Shown: positions 18,401-28,975 of the stretch, one piece after another
How the letters are laid out: each line of letters begins with the position of its first letter
Position numbering within the stretch: the stretch's first letter is position 1
From: Harmothoe impar
Taxonomy: Eukaryota; Annelida; Polychaeta; Phyllodocida; Polynoidae
Length of the DNA stretch: 64,000 bases
Assembly: GCA_947462335.1 (NCBI GenBank)
Contig: OX381708.1
Coordinates: forward strand, 3,720,001-3,784,000
Direction: 5' to 3'
Position numbers and translations under genes: made by a program
The notes under the pieces: generated by a model
Seen by the model: only the letters and a program-made list of their open reading frames with translations
Database searches by the model: none
What the model was told of the DNA's origin: nothing

Positions 18401-19606
18401 TGGATCGAGACCTGTCCGGCCTGTTGTTTAAGCAAACCTGGTCCTGGACTAGGGAAATTGCCACTGCAACAAGAGCTATTCGGAGTGAGATTTGCTCGAA
18501 TAGCGGTGGACATTATCAGTGGAGTTAAACCCACTCCAAAAGGTAATACGTGTATGATGGTGGTCTCGGACTACTATACGAAATACACCCGAGTGTACCC
18601 ACTCGAGGATCACACTGCTGCTACTTGTGCGGAAGCATTGGTAAAGGGGTGGATCCTCCATCTGGGGGCTCCCTTGATGTTACATAGCGATCAAGGGAGA
18701 GAATTTGAGTCCAAACTATGGGCAGCTATGTGCCATCAGTTGGCTATATGCAAAACTCGGACCAATCCGTACCGACCACAGTCCGACGGGCAGGTGGAGC
18801 GGTTCAATCGGACCTTGATCCAGGTTTTGAAGCCATTAGTGAACTCCCATATGGATGATTGGGATGATCAGTGCGAATTTGTGGTTCATGCGTATAATAA
18901 TACGGTCCACACTTCGACAAATTGCACTCCGAACCTCTTGGTGTTCGGAGAGGACTTGATCATGCCGGCGGATTTAGCATTCGGGGTGGTAGGGATCAGT
19001 CCGGAAGCACCATGTACGGTGCTGTTTGTAGAATCTCTAAGGGAGAGGTTCAAATTTGCCTACGAAACAGTTAGGGCTCATTTGCTCAAAGCTGCAAATT
19101 GGCAGAAGGTGGGTTACGACACCGGATTGAAGTTGCGACGATTCGTAGTGGGGGATAGAGTGATCCGCCTACATGAACCGCTCTGCAACGTCAAGCTGGC
19201 GAATAACTGGGATGGACCACACACCGTGGTTAAATGTATCAGTCAAACGACTGTGTTGATTCAGTCCGAAGCAGGACGCATCCGGACGAGCCATGTGGCT
19301 CGGTTGCGTGCTTGGGCTGGAAGGGAGCTCACCCCGGAAACGGAGGTGGAAAAGGGAACTTCGGAGGCTAAATTTGTACCTTTGGAAGGGGTGTCAGCGG
19401 ATCCCCCTAAAAGAGTGGTACGGAAGAAGCTCCGGAAGACCGTGAAAAAGAAAGTCTCGGCAGGCGAAGGAAGAAGGGCACGGAAAACTAAAATCAAGGC
19501 TGGAGTTTTAGTTAAGAACGAGTGTCCTTCGGCCAGGTTACGAGAGGCGGACGGTAAACCCGTTCGGCGAAGCCCAAGGCTGGTGGCTAGAGGGGCTGTA
19601 ACCTAG
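15428..19606 (+). CDS. pol: Pol polyprotein: protease, reverse transcriptase, RNase H, integrase
   Basis: The pol frame opens at 15428, overlaps gag by 13 bases and is -1 relative to it, so it is most likely made as Gag-Pol by frameshifting at 15431-15437; the apparent internal start at 15548 is a GTG. Counting from 15548: protease FLVDTGASHSF (about 101-111); reverse transcriptase with YLDD near 524; RNase H with ILDTDASNESIGAALSQ near 672; integrase zinc domain H-x-C (CHGHSTSGHF, CPACC) near 917-955; integrase catalytic VDIISG, HSDQGREFE and GQVERFNR with exactly 35 residues between the last Asp and Glu. A basic tail follows (KKLRKTVKKKV). No chromodomain is obvious. Confidence 0.97.
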   Translation, partial: GGKLEGVVREGERTTPVYEVRQHTREVEPSEIPKAGRESGVASSLRGSDAGLVNIPVHQLPGNEAGRPITDRNEEVAAVTDTVWVGSTQLSPDHPCFDHLKKHGLDLAAPKDFKRFTVNPSPLGGRRWYVSVTVAGRAGKFLVDTGASHSFISSNFYALMPDSRDNFKMRVNACSADGSSMQTYGRAFIPLRIGGKEYVASPTIADIADDGILGLDFSALYDAVLNPGTGVLLIEHPYRVVEQCVLRQVSTVATVVQTVKIPPGQTCDVLVRSKGLRREEEAVVEPDVAMLGSIGLTGMDTLVGDGAWTVVPVSNPGLEPKYLRKDTILGKVFTSEAVMPAGQVSMKGDPSPTALSAGLEKMISETDLTDRRDLDSLRRLVVKYQDAWQVEGEPLGRTDKVLHSINTGDAQPFKMPYRRLPLGKKAVVEEQVKTMLEQKVIVPSTSPWSSPVQMVTKKDGSIRFCIDYRRLNGVTKKNAYPLPRIDETLDSLGGNQWFCTLDLQSGYWQIGMKEEDKEKTAFTSHIGLYQFELMPFGLCNAPATFEAMMETLLSDLLWRKCLVYLDDVIVFGKTFEECALNLGEVLERIRSNGLTLKPKKCELFRKSMVYLGRIISTEGVQADPAKLETVETWEVPKGPKDIRSFLGFCSYYRDFIPGFSRVSQPLQRLSHWTPGRKKEPFPWGMEQNEAFKEIKALFRTTPVLRYPTEKGHFILDTDASNESIGAALSQIQDGVEVPLAFASNSMNKAQRNYCTTKRELLAVVVYTKKFRHFLYGGNFTLRTDHSALRWLLNFKDAEGMIGRWLNHLSEFGLENSHIQHRAGTKHINADCLSRRSVRRCVRPECGDCGAHNAVVASVRLPYDGLLQNLLDWSTDTIRTYQMADPTIARLRELVPTGVCPVRPEISLENREMRRFLAQFHELEVRDSLLCRWKTCPGKRRVLQMVIPAAMRKDILYYCHGHSTSGHFGKKRSLERLSRRYYWPGMSGDLLRWIETCPACCLSKPGPGLGKLPLQQELFGVRFARIAVDIISGVKPTPKGNTCMMVVSDYYTKYTRVYPLEDHTAATCAEALVKGWILHLGAPLMLHSDQGREFESKLWAAMCHQLAICKTRTNPYRPQSDGQVERFNRTLIQVLKPLVNSHMDDWDDQCEFVVHAYNNTVHTSTNCTPNLLVFGEDLIMPADLAFGVVGISPEAPCTVLFVESLRERFKFAYETVRAHLLKAANWQKVGYDTGLKLRRFVVGDRVIRLHEPLCNVKLANNWDGPHTVVKCISQTTVLIQSEAGRIRTSHVARLRAWAGRELTPETEVEKGTSEAKFVPLEGVSADPPKRVVRKKLRKTVKKKVSAGEGRRARKTKIKAGVLVKNECPSARLREADGKPVRRSPRLVARGAVT
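15431..15474 (+). promoter_or_regulatory. -1 ribosomal frameshift site: GGGAAAC slippery heptamer plus stem-loop
   Basis: In the gag frame the heptamer reads G GGA AAC, the X XXY YYZ consensus, followed at once by the gag stop TAG (15438-15440). Five bases after the heptamer a stem begins: 15443-15453 pairs with 15464-15474 (11 pairs with one A/C mismatch) around a 10-base loop. The first pol codon after slippage is CTA at 15437 and the frame stays open to 19606. Confidence 0.9.
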
Positions 19607-20191
19607 CTTGTTTACACAACGAGTGTGGTGTCCTGTGTTGTCCTATATGTTATATGTATGTTACCAACAGGGGCGCTCAGAGTCAAGAGGAAAAGAATGT
19701 AAGAGTGCTCCCCGAGGGTGGTGGACGGATAATCCGGTGGGGTAATCTTCGATTTCCCATAAATATCCACTAATACTCCTGATGAGCTCTTTATTCGAAG
19801 TATATTTTGACTTTTGTGAGCCGCCTACGTAGCAGTGTGATCCCTCGAGCCCGAGCTGCGGGCGGGAAAGGTCGTGACCTGATTAAACAGTAATTGGGTC
19901 ACACCGGGTAACGGGATCGCGTCCAATCACGCGAGACGCTGCGCATGCGCTTTGTTTTAAAAACAAAAGCGAGGGAACCGCCATATTGATTTTGGGCTCG
20001 CCCCAGTCAATAGCGGTGTTGGTCGGCAGCGGGGAAGTTGGTGTTTTGGACGTCTAGAAGAGGAGAAAAGTCAGTAAAAGAGTTGTAAGCAGTGAGTACT
20101 CTTTCCTGGTGCGTCTGAGACAAAGAGGGAGGCGGGGAACTAGTGGTTTCCCCGTCAAACTCCCGTCGAAAGACACTGTGTTGTAGTGAGG
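19607..20191 (+). other. Noncoding stretch between pol and the third ORF
   Basis: No long ORF. It could hold a subgenomic start or splice acceptor for the third ORF, but I cannot identify one with confidence. Palindrome-like sequence around 19840-19925 (GTGATCCC, TTGGGTCAC) is noted only. Confidence 0.5.
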
Positions 20192-23100
20192 ATGGCCGAG
20201 CAACAGCTCCGTCACTCCGAACTCACCGGACACTCCGAGGTGGCATCCGCCACCGAGGAGGCTATGGATGCTCAGAGCCCAAGTGGTGATGAGTTGAGCC
20301 AGACGCTGGCGGAACTCCGTGTAGATCCGGCCGTGTCCCCGATCCGAAAGTCCCCGTCGCCCGACGGCAGCGAGGACTCCGGAGTGCTGCAAGGACTCGC
20401 CTACACTCAAGTAGCGCCGGATCCTTCCGAGACGACTGTACGTCCCTCCCGGATGTGCAGTCTCAGTATATCACCAAACCTCCAGAAGACGGTTGCTCGT
20501 AAACTGTCTATGGGGAGTGGGAGTGATTCCGACACTTCACGTCCGAGGACGCGCGGTGGGAAGGGTGCTACCCGAGATCGGTCCAAGTCGGCCGATACTA
20601 AGGCTAGTACCAAGGCTACCAAACACACTGGTGTTGGGAAGAAGCCTCCGGGAAAGGACGAGCCTAAAAAGCCCGATCCGAAGAAGGAAAGTACTGCGAG
20701 TACGAAGAAGTCGGGTTCTAAGGCTGCCACTGCAGCGGCCTCCAAGGATCCGAAGACGGTTGACCCCAAGGCTCCGACGACGAAGGTGCCGAAGGGTCAG
20801 AAGAAAGCTGATCCGAAGCCTGGTGCTAAGGACCAGCCGGGGAAGGGGCCGACGTCCGACAGCACTAAAACTGTCAAGACTCCGGGCCCCAGTAAGTCCA
20901 ACCTCCCGATCCCTAGCAAGGTGAAGGGTAGTGGGAAGGCAGTTGTAACCTCAGCTGCTCCGACCCCAGCCATCGACGTGTTGTCCTTCTCGCGAGGGCT
21001 GGACAACAGCTCAGCAGTAGCTGCTACAGCCGCTGCGATGGCTGGTAATGCGGGACATGGGGGAGGCCGTCCAAAAACGGCAGTTCCTCCCAAGGAACCT
21101 CGGACCGAGGAGACTATGGATACATCATCCGCAGCCCATACGGTCCAGGTAGTGCAGGATGTGCTGTCTGGCATCACATTCAACCTCCCGACTCCCCTGG
21201 AGCCACGAAAGGAAGTACCCGTTCGGGTGGAGTTCCCTCCTCCAAAAGAGGTACCCGTCCGAGTGGATACTCCTCGACAGCCTACCGAGCCTACTCTGGA
21301 ACCATCCAATACCATGGATATTTCGGAGGAAGCCGGAAAGCTGGACCAAGCTGCAGGGGGTGGTCCATCTGGATCGGGGGTGCAAATCCTCGCCCCACAC
21401 CAGCATGATGCATGGGATAAGGAGGACGCCGACGTCCCATCCCTGCTCCGAGGTGCCATCATCAATCAGATGAGCGAAACAGAGGTCAGATCCTTCGATC
21501 TGATCCAAATGCGAACCTTCCGGGGGCTGGACAGTTTGTCTGCCAAGTTCCCGGCCTGGTTCCCAGATCGCTTAACAGCGGCCATGGACGATCTCAGCAA
21601 AAAGTCGGCTACAGCTCGCTTAGTTGCTGAGACCGAGGGACGTCCCGAACTTATCGCGGCCTTGGAGTACGACCTGCAAACTGCAGCGGAATTCCAGACC
21701 GTGCATTACCGGAGGGAGAAGAGGAGACATCTGACGCCAGCAATGAAGCTGGCTCGGAGTGTGGAACAGAAGACCAAAGAGTCCATTCTGGATGCTACTC
21801 TGGAGGAGGAAATTATCCAACAGAACACGGCCGCGGCTAGGTCTGCAGACACTAGTCGCATGGAGAAGGCCAATCGTAGGCACCAATACCTATGAGAAAC
21901 CATCAAGGTAACCTCTCTGAAGGCGGGTCGTTCCGACGAGGAGGTGGAAGCGGTTCTGAAGGGATTGGATGAAAATACAATCCCGGACGACGAACTTCAG
22001 ATTCTGGTCCGGACAGCACTCCGAGCCAATGCCGCAAGTGGGTTTAAGTACTTTAAACCAATGTGTGTGAACGACTGCGTCAAGGATAAGCGGTCCTCAC
22101 ACCATCCGGAGGAGGTGGGTCCTGATGGTCTCTCCGATGACGAGGAGTGGATTAAGACTGATCCCCTCGATAAGTCGGTACAGCTGTACCACTTTGAGCT
22201 CCTGGACAAGGTCCGAAATGGTAGTACTAAATACCATTCGCCTCTCCAGAAAGCTAAATTGGCGTGGGCTATGGCTAGATGGCATCCATTTAGCAAGTGC
22301 CCCTTTGAGCCTTGTCTGAACATCGACGAGACACTGGAGACGCCCCGAACTTGGCCTAGTAAGGTCCGGTACGCAAGGCATATCACCCGCTATCATTTGC
22401 GTCATTACATGCGGTATGACTGCTTGAGTGTGGGTTCAAAGGGGAGCAAGGGTTGTCCGAATGGTGGCTGGTTCTACACTAGAGCCGATATCATCAGGCA
22501 TCTTGCTAAGCAGCACGGCTTGGCTCTGGAGATCGCGGCGGAACGCATCCAGACCGCCCATACGGAAGTCTACTCCCATTTCGGGGTAGTAGGCAGAAAT
22601 GATAACCTCGAGGTGGATTTTGGCACCAACGAGAGAGGAAAGGTCCGGGTCTTTTACAAGGTAAACCCGGACGGCAACTACATCCAGATTCCGGAAGGTG
22701 AGCTCTTCGATGAATTCGAGGAGTACCAGAAACGTACCAGTACGAGAAAGGTGCGGCGCGCTCAGAAGAGACCTAGCGGGTCTTCGGAGCAGGCCGACCC
22801 TAAAAAGGCCAAAACGGATGAAAGGAAATCCGTTATGGAGAAGGCGGATCCGGGCTATAAAGGGCCGGCATTCACTTCTCAGACGACGGACTGGAAGACG
22901 GGTCCCCAGGGCAGGCCACCTCGGTCTGTTCCGGAGGATCCGAACTCCAGCACGATGGGGTCCTTCGCGGAGGAGTTCCCCGAGAATGATATGGTTCCGG
23001 GTGAGGAGTCGCAGACTCTAACCCAGACCGGTAGGACGAAGGCTCCAGCAAAGAAAACGCCGAAGCCAACTCAGACCCCGGATCTCCCACCCGAGACTCC

Positions 23101-23602
23101 GGATGAGGGGCGTCTGGTCTTGCGACTGAGGAGCCCTCCTTCGTTCCCTCCCGCCGATTTCACTTCCTATGAAGCCGGACAGGAGGCCTTCGGTCAATGG
23201 CAAGACAACTTTCATCGGTTGCTTGCTGGCCTGAGTCAGGAGGTGGCGATGTTGTCCCTTAACACGGTACATCATCTCCATCAGAGGGAGGTCGCTACCC
23301 AGAAGGCAGCGGCTGCGGAGTCCGTACAGGAAGAGCGTGAAAACGCTCGGACTGAACGAAGTGCTGCTAAAACCGAAAGGAAGAAGCAAAAGTTGGCAGT
23401 TAAGAACGCCGAGGAAAAACTGGACCACGAACGTCGTCGGTTCCGAGACTGCTTCGCGCATGAAATGCACGAGTGGGATGGAACTCGGGCTCAAATCGAG
23501 CTCTGGCTCCAGGAGCTGACTCTGGCGGAAGCCGCGTCGGACTCTGAGGAGGAGGAGGAGCCGGCTAAACCCGGTTCCAAAGACGAGTCGGACTCCGGAT
23601 AG
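20192..23602 (+). CDS. Third ORF of the LTR element, split by an in-frame TGA; zinc-finger and coiled-coil protein, not Env-like
   Basis: ATG at 20192 opens a frame of 567 codons to TGA at 21893-21895. The same frame then stays open for 568 codons to 23602, with no ATG close after the stop. First half: acidic N-terminus, a long Lys/Pro/Ser low-complexity region (KKPDPKKESTASTKK), then a helical C-terminal part. Second half: a region with C2H2-like pairs (CPFEPC with HITRYH; CPNGGW with HLAKQH), a basic linker (KRPSGSSEQADPKKAK) and a long charged coiled coil (about the last 150 residues). There is no signal peptide or membrane span, so it is not an envelope. TGA could be a CpG-type C-to-T change (CGA to TGA) or a natural readthrough or reinitiation point. 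Confidence 0.8.
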
Positions 23603-24480
23603 GATTATCCTATTCTAGGATCCGATTAGGAGAGGGGGGGGTATTCTAAGTATACCACCCCTACAAGCAAAACACCCTTAGAAAGGGTTTAGGAGTGTCC
23701 GGACAGAGGAACGCGGCAGGCTGGCTACGCAAGGATCCAGTCTGCCAGGTGGTACTGACGGAGGAGGACAAGGAGATCCGGAGAGGAAGCTGAACTCGGG
23801 ACTGGAGCACTATACCAACATGGATCCGATACGCGATGTTTTTTTTATAAACTCTGGATATCAGGACCGAGTGCTCCTAGTTATAAGTCCGAAGATCGCC
23901 TGGAGGCAGGACTATTTTTCTTTTATTATTCTATTTATCACCTAAAGCTCCCGAGCATGAGCTATGAACTTTCTCGTTCCGGTGAGTAAGAGCTGAACGA
24001 AGTAGGTTCTGAAAGCCGGGCGGAATGCAACACCATCAACAGAGGATCCGGATCTTCGCTACAAAACCACGTATGATGTCTATTTGTAATAATACTTTAA
24101 TATGTCTTTTAAACCTTAAAAGAAGTGATATTGTTTATCACTTATAAGTATTATTCATTACGAGTGTAATTAGCTCGGGGTCCTGGAGGGACGAATTTTT
24201 TTTTACTGTGATATTGTACTTTTTCAAGTGTTTGTATACTATATGTATAGGTTAACTCCATCTATCCTAGGGAATGGGGCGTAATTGTCATTACGGTCTA
24301 TATATATAGAAATGTGTGTAATTAATACCTTTTTGTGTTCAACAGTATACGTCATATTGTTTGTAAGGTATAACTTTAATAAACCCCTAAGGTGGTATTT
24401 ATAAGATAATGCCAGTCCGAAGTGTTTTCGGACTTTAACCTTAATTTTTTACCTCCCGGTTATTATCTGGTAGGGGGTAG
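23603..24480 (+). other. 3' untranslated region with polypurine tract
   Basis: No ORF. Short G-rich tracts include AGGAGAGGGGGGGGTA near 23628-23645, and the bases just before the 3' LTR (GGTAGGGGGTAG, 24469-24480) are a plausible polypurine tract for plus-strand priming. Confidence 0.7.
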
Positions 24481-24917
24481 TGTAGGGGCTAGGGTTATAC
24501 GGGTTTGTTATATGACGAGTGCTGTTGGATGCTGTGTTGCGAGCTCAGTCCAAACCCTTCAGTCCGACGGTAGGTGGCGACACCTACCCCGGGCTTGGGG
24601 TATGGACAGAGGTCGCTATAGGCTTCCGGTCTGCGTGTGCGCGCGCAGGCTGGCTGCCTATATATACCCAGCATCTGACGGTACTCGTCGGTTACTCTGA
24701 GCCACGCTGGTGAGGAGACCCCGTGATCATTCCGGCTGATTAGCCTACTGACCCGTTCCGAACTCTATAGGGAGTTCGCACACATAGATACTGCTTGTCT
24801 AGGTTTTCTGAATAAACCCGATTTGCAACCTGTAACACTTGATCCGAACTGTGTCGACTTTGTTCTTTAATTGATACTCTACCAATATCATAGAGAACCA
24901 AAGTATCGTTTATTACA
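24481..24917 (+). repeat. 3' LTR (437 bp)
   Basis: Identical to the 5' LTR except A at 24552 (G at 12292). TAAG follows at 24918-24921. Confidence 0.97.
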
Positions 24918-25030
24918 TAAGTATACCATATGTCAAAATCCGCAAATTTAAATCCCAGCAAAATGGTACATTTGATAAAATCCGCGAAAATTCATACCAG
25001 CGAAAATATCTACGTTTACAGTAGTAGTTT
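24918..25030. mobile_element. Right half of the split TIR element
   Basis: It contains AAATCCGCAAATTTAAATCCC, GATAAAATCCGCGAAAAT and ends in GCGAAAATATCTACGTTTAC followed by AGTAGTAG, the inverse of the sequence at 12108. It shows that the LTR element inserted into a pre-existing small element. Confidence 0.75.
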
Positions 25031-25387
25031 ATTGATCTACAAAAGGGGAAGACACTTTGATAGTTAAGACCCGGGAGTTAAGAGTTTATTGATATTCAAA
25101 GGCTATTTCTAGCCCACATTACTGACAGTTTATAGGCTTCAATTTGATACCAAATATTTGTCAATTTTAACTTATTTTTCATTGAGTTTTCTCAGAAACG
25201 TGAATATGATAATGAGAAACGAGTATTTTCTTTGAGTGGCTTAAGGAAAATCTGTCCATATGTAACTTGTAACCCGCACGTTTCGGACTAGGCTGTCGAC
25301 ACGTACGTATAGGGAGAATGAAAAACAAAGAGAAAGTGAACCCGTACTCCCACTTACATATCGACAGTTGGTAGGTTGCTAGGGGGT

Positions 25388-25580
25388 ATGGATGGGGGAT
25401 CCCCATGTTGCATATAGATTTTAAGAAATGGCCATGTCGCATGTCCATGTCGCTTGATAATTCCCATGTCCCATGTCGATTTTTAAGAAATGTCCATGTC
25501 TCCTGTCACTAACTTTTAAGCCCTCTGTTACATGTCGCATGTCGATTTTAAGAATAGACCATGTCGCCCTGTCGAATTTT
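25388..25580. repeat. GACATGG-family repeat, copy 5
   Basis: Contains TTTTAAGAAATGGCCATGTC, TGCATGTCCATGTCGCTT and GTCGAATTTTGGGGTCTA, that is, the reverse-orientation units of the family. Confidence 0.75.
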
Positions 25581-25945
25581 GGGGTCTACCCCCATTTGCC
25601 ATTAATATTCTTCACTCTCTGGTATAGGTCGAAGGGTCTATACTCATATGTTTTCCTATACTGGCTATCAACTGTCGATATGTTTAATAAAACTAGGCAT
25701 GTATAATTTGGGCTGAGAAATCATTAGTGATTTAAATCTGCTAGATTTGAATATCAGTCCTCACAATCGTAATCATAATTGTGATGCCAGGATGTATAGG
25801 CCGACCAATATTATAAGGAGGGGTCAATTTACTATCCACTATGTGTGTCAATATGTTAGCACAATGCTCATTATGTGGGCCTATGTTTTATTAGTGCCTA
25901 CATTTCGTATTTTGTTACATCATAGACCAATACATAACCGTGGGC
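25581..25945. other. No gene seen
   Basis: AT-rich spacer without repeats or ORFs I can support. Confidence 0.5.
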
Positions 25946-26128
25946 CAGGGGCGTGGCAAGCAGTTTTAACGTATAGAGGGGGGGGGGGGGGACTGAGGGG
26001 TATTTTGACCCTTTTTGACCCCTTTTTACTTGACCTTTTTGGTTTGGCCTTTTTGGAGGTTGGTCAAAAGTGGGGGGGGGGGGGTGGACATGCCCCCCCC
26101 CCCTGTCCCCCCGGTTGCCACGCCCCTG
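25946..26128. mobile_element. hAT-like MITE (183 bp)
   Basis: Perfect 14-bp inverted termini CAGGGGCGTGGCAA and TTGCCACGCCCCTG, with a CAGGGGCG start typical of hAT elements. Long G and C runs lie inside. I see no clean 8-bp target duplication. Confidence 0.7.
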
Positions 26129-26599
26129 AGTGGCCATACATTCGTCATGTAGATCTAGACTCTAGCATGCTTTCCAATGATCACTTTTGGCAAATAAATT
26201 TGATATTCATGATTATGGATACCCAGTCTATTTTTTATTTGGTTCTATAACTTACAAGCAAGTATACAAGTGTGTGACTATACACGGGTAAAATTCGACA
26301 TCCTGTGCGTAATCTTGAATCGCCACTTCTGGCGTAATCTTAATCAGTTTCCAGGTGATACCTATCCTCTAGATCGCACCACTGAAAGTTTGTAACATTG
26401 CTGTATATATCGGGGGCTCTGCCCCCACACCCCCTTCTTCTTTCTCTCTTTTTTTTCTTTTTCTGTAATAAGATTACGCCAGAAGTGGTGAGGATGATTA
26501 CGCATAGAATGGGCGTTGTCTAGACTAGCGACTCCGCAGGTTCGTCCCTCGTCCCCCGGTGACCCTCCACTATCAGTGAGTGACAGCAGCTACTGATAA

Positions 26600-26914
26600 G
26601 GCCATAAAAAAGGTTTGTTTCAGGTCACCCCACCGACCCTATCAAAAGAGGGCTGACCCTACGTTTTTTATGCAATTTTGAAGAAACTTTCATATTTTTT
26701 TTTACTGTTTTTGGGCAATTTTAGGGTTTACACACGGCGACCATGATTTTCATATCCAGAAAAAAAAGTGAGACAGAAAGGCTGCATTTTTACACTTTTT
26801 GGGGTCAATTTTATGTAGAGGGGCTGGCTAGTACTCAAAAAAAAAAAAAAAAAATCCGACCTACCGACCCTAGAATTTCTTCCCATGTTGCCTGAAACAA
26901 ACTTTTTTTTGGCC
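26600..26914. mobile_element. PIF/Harbinger-like MITE, copy 1 (315 bp)
   Basis: The termini GGCCATAAAAAAGGTTTGTT and (inverse) AACAAACTTTTTTTTGGCC are flanked by TAA on both sides (26597-26599 and 26915-26917). A 3-bp TAA/TTA duplication and GGCC ends fit PIF/Harbinger. TTTCAGGTCACC and CCGACC motifs recur at both ends. A second copy is at 35314-35606. Confidence 0.85.
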
Positions 26915-26917
26915 TAA

Positions 26918-27190
26918 GGACTACTGACCAAATCGTGAACACTAGTCCTGAATGCCGGGGTCACCATGATGCTTGAATGCAGCGCTGGTGAGTTACTCTC
27001 CGGGACTGCATTTATGCATCATGATGACCAAGGGCATAATGCATTATTATGCATTATGCCATCCTTAAAGGGTTAAGCACTTGATATGTTGACTCGCACG
27101 TTTAAATTTGATTTTTTGAGTTTTTCTAGAAATCTAGATATATACAACACAACTAGTTCCCAACTTGGTTTCTAAAGTAGCAATTTTATT
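26918..27190. other. No gene; small inverted repeats
   Basis: A palindromic ATAATGCATTATTATGCATT region at about 27038-27057 and ordinary spacer. Nothing else is recognised. Confidence 0.5.
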
Positions 27191-27193
27191 AAG

Positions 27194-27249
27194 TATTTGA
27201 ACCTACAGTTTCGACTGTATAACAGTCTTCATCAGGGTTATGTCAAATA
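27194..27249 (-). ncRNA. Hammerhead-ribozyme-like motif
   Basis: On the minus strand, in order: TATTTG, an ACAT bulge, AACC, CTGATGA (27235-27229), a stem of six perfect pairs GACTGT/ACAGTC with loop TAT, GAAA (27212-27209), a minimal C-T-G stem III, UA, then GGTT and CAAATA. The two outer segments pair as stem I (AACC/GGTT and TATTTG/CAAATA). This is a type I hammerhead layout with a minimal stem III, known from Penelope-like elements and animal retrozymes. One extra A between CTGATGA and stem II departs from the consensus and may weaken or abolish cleavage. Confidence 0.5.
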
Positions 27250-28850
27250 TCCTAATCAGTACTGAGGTACACAGTGAGTCGTTCATGTTAGAATCATTGA
27301 GGCGGTGCATTATGGGTAAAATCATTGTCTATGATACAAATGTGCATAACAATTTTATGTAAATGCTTATTCTAGTTCTTAATTAGGTCAGTTGTTTAAC
27401 AATTATAGGTGATATATTAGATCTATATAACATGTATATATTATATGAATTAGAATTTAAATTTGATTTGAAATTGTTAAATGCCATAAATCATTACAAT
27501 AGATTTTAACAGTAGCTTGACTACTAAATAGTAAAAATACTACGCCTTTCACAAGTAATCACTTATGCGCACGGGCATAACTCAAAATGCATTATCTCGC
27601 AAAACACAGATTCGTCATAGCTCTCTAGATAATATACAAAAGTACACGCATTGAAAGGGATTTTTAAGCAAAATAATTTGAGCCAAATTTAAATGCGTGA
27701 GAAAATCCCTTGTGATTTATCAATACATGAATCTATTTACCATACCTGGGCTTGTTCTAATCCACAAAAGAAGCAGATGATAGTAAAGGCACATATAGCT
27801 ATAGTCAGGTGTATGAGTAATAGATATTTTAATAAACGTGTATTCCTGATGAAGGACCGTCAGGGCTGAAAAAAAGGTCTCACTCAGTCTTTTATTTGGA
27901 TTTTAATAGGGTTTAACACACAATAAAACAAGGGTATTAAAGAATATTTGCCACACCTTTTCTAAATTCCTGGAGCTGCGTTTAAATAGGCTTACTCACA
28001 ACCATTCACTTTGTTAAAGTGGGCACATTGAATCAACATTGACAAATGGTTGTCAATGTTCTTCTGCACCCACTGGGCCTTTATAACCATAATTCTAAAT
28101 ACTGTATTGTCGCATATAGGTGCCGAGGCAGCTACCGGGGTATTTATTTCGTTATCCTTATACCCCCGGCTCCTTATCAAGGGAGGCAGCTATATATTCA
28201 AGGCCCGGCAGCTAATGCTTAGGGTTATGCACTCAACAAAAAGAAGGAAAGAAACACATATAGACATCCTCTAATAGTAAAACAAACTTACGGTACCGTA
28301 GTCATTGTTTCTAATGCAATTGATAACATCCAGAGCATAGCAAGCACACTAATTGATAAAAAGTCATAAATTTTGGAGTAAACACCACCTACACTCCAGG
28401 GTATACGATACAATAAGCTGTGATATAACATTTAATGTGAAAAGTAACCAGCTGCACCCCATGTTACACCATACGAGTCCCCTTGTATCCATTAAACATT
28501 AACTTAGCACCAATATATTACAAAGACGGAGACCCCAACACCTATTCAAGGTCAGGCACCTATTAATTTCAAATCATTAGCCTATAAAAGTTGAAAGGAA
28601 GCAGTGTGGGCTATTGCCTGATGGCGATTCCCCAGAATTAATTATCATCTATCCAGAGAGTGTGGCTGTCATAGATACTTGTAGCCTATACCGAGGTTGC
28701 AGGTTCCTTAGTAGGGGGCACCATTGCTTGATCTGGCAACCAGCGAGATAAGCACTGATACAGCAATCACAATGGGTACAGGCTGTTACATAATGCCCCC
28801 TAAGAATTCCGCAGTGAAGCCCAGGGAGTTATCTCATTGGTTGATAATGC
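27250..28850. other. No gene; AT-rich spacer with CTGATGAAG-type motif near 27846
   Basis: CCTGATGAAGGACCGTCAGG followed by GGCTGAAAA at 27845 recalls the same core as 27194-27249, but its stem II does not pair well. Otherwise the sequence is featureless. Confidence 0.5.
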
Positions 28851-28894
28851 ATCCAGCTACAGGCCTATATAAAGAGGACTGAGGATATAGTGAT

Positions 28895-28975
28895 ATTGGA
28901 TAGCGAAATTTCCATGGCCATATCCATGGCAATTTCTTAAAATTGACATGGGACATGGGGATCGCCCATGTCCGG
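28895..28975. repeat. GACATGG-family repeat fragment
   Basis: Contains GCAATTTCTTAAAATTGACA and GGGACATGGGGATCGCCCAT, a short fragment of the family. Confidence 0.6.

Larger units (their letters stand above)
12221..24917 (+). mobile_element. Complete Ty3/Gypsy-type LTR retrotransposon with extra 3' ORF (12.7 kb)
   Basis: It has two 437-bp LTRs, a TAAG duplication, gag, pol with PR-RT-RNaseH-IN order, and a long third reading frame before the 3' LTR. The LTRs differ at one base only (12292 G, 24552 A), so insertion is recent on the scale of neutral change. Domain order with integrase last marks it as Ty3/Gypsy. At 12.7 kb it is long for the group, mainly because of the third frame (20192-23602) and two noncoding stretches (19607-20191 and 23603-24480). 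Confidence 0.97.

Noticed and set aside
20192..23602. Envelope gene of an errantivirus-like element
   Set aside because: No signal peptide, transmembrane segment or fusion-peptide-like stretch; the product is hydrophilic with zinc-finger and coiled-coil features.
25946..26128. 8-bp target duplication for the hAT-like MITE
   Set aside because: The flanking octamers (ccgtgggc and agtggcca) do not match.
27845..27880. Second hammerhead ribozyme
   Set aside because: CTGATGA and GAAA are present but stem II does not pair properly.
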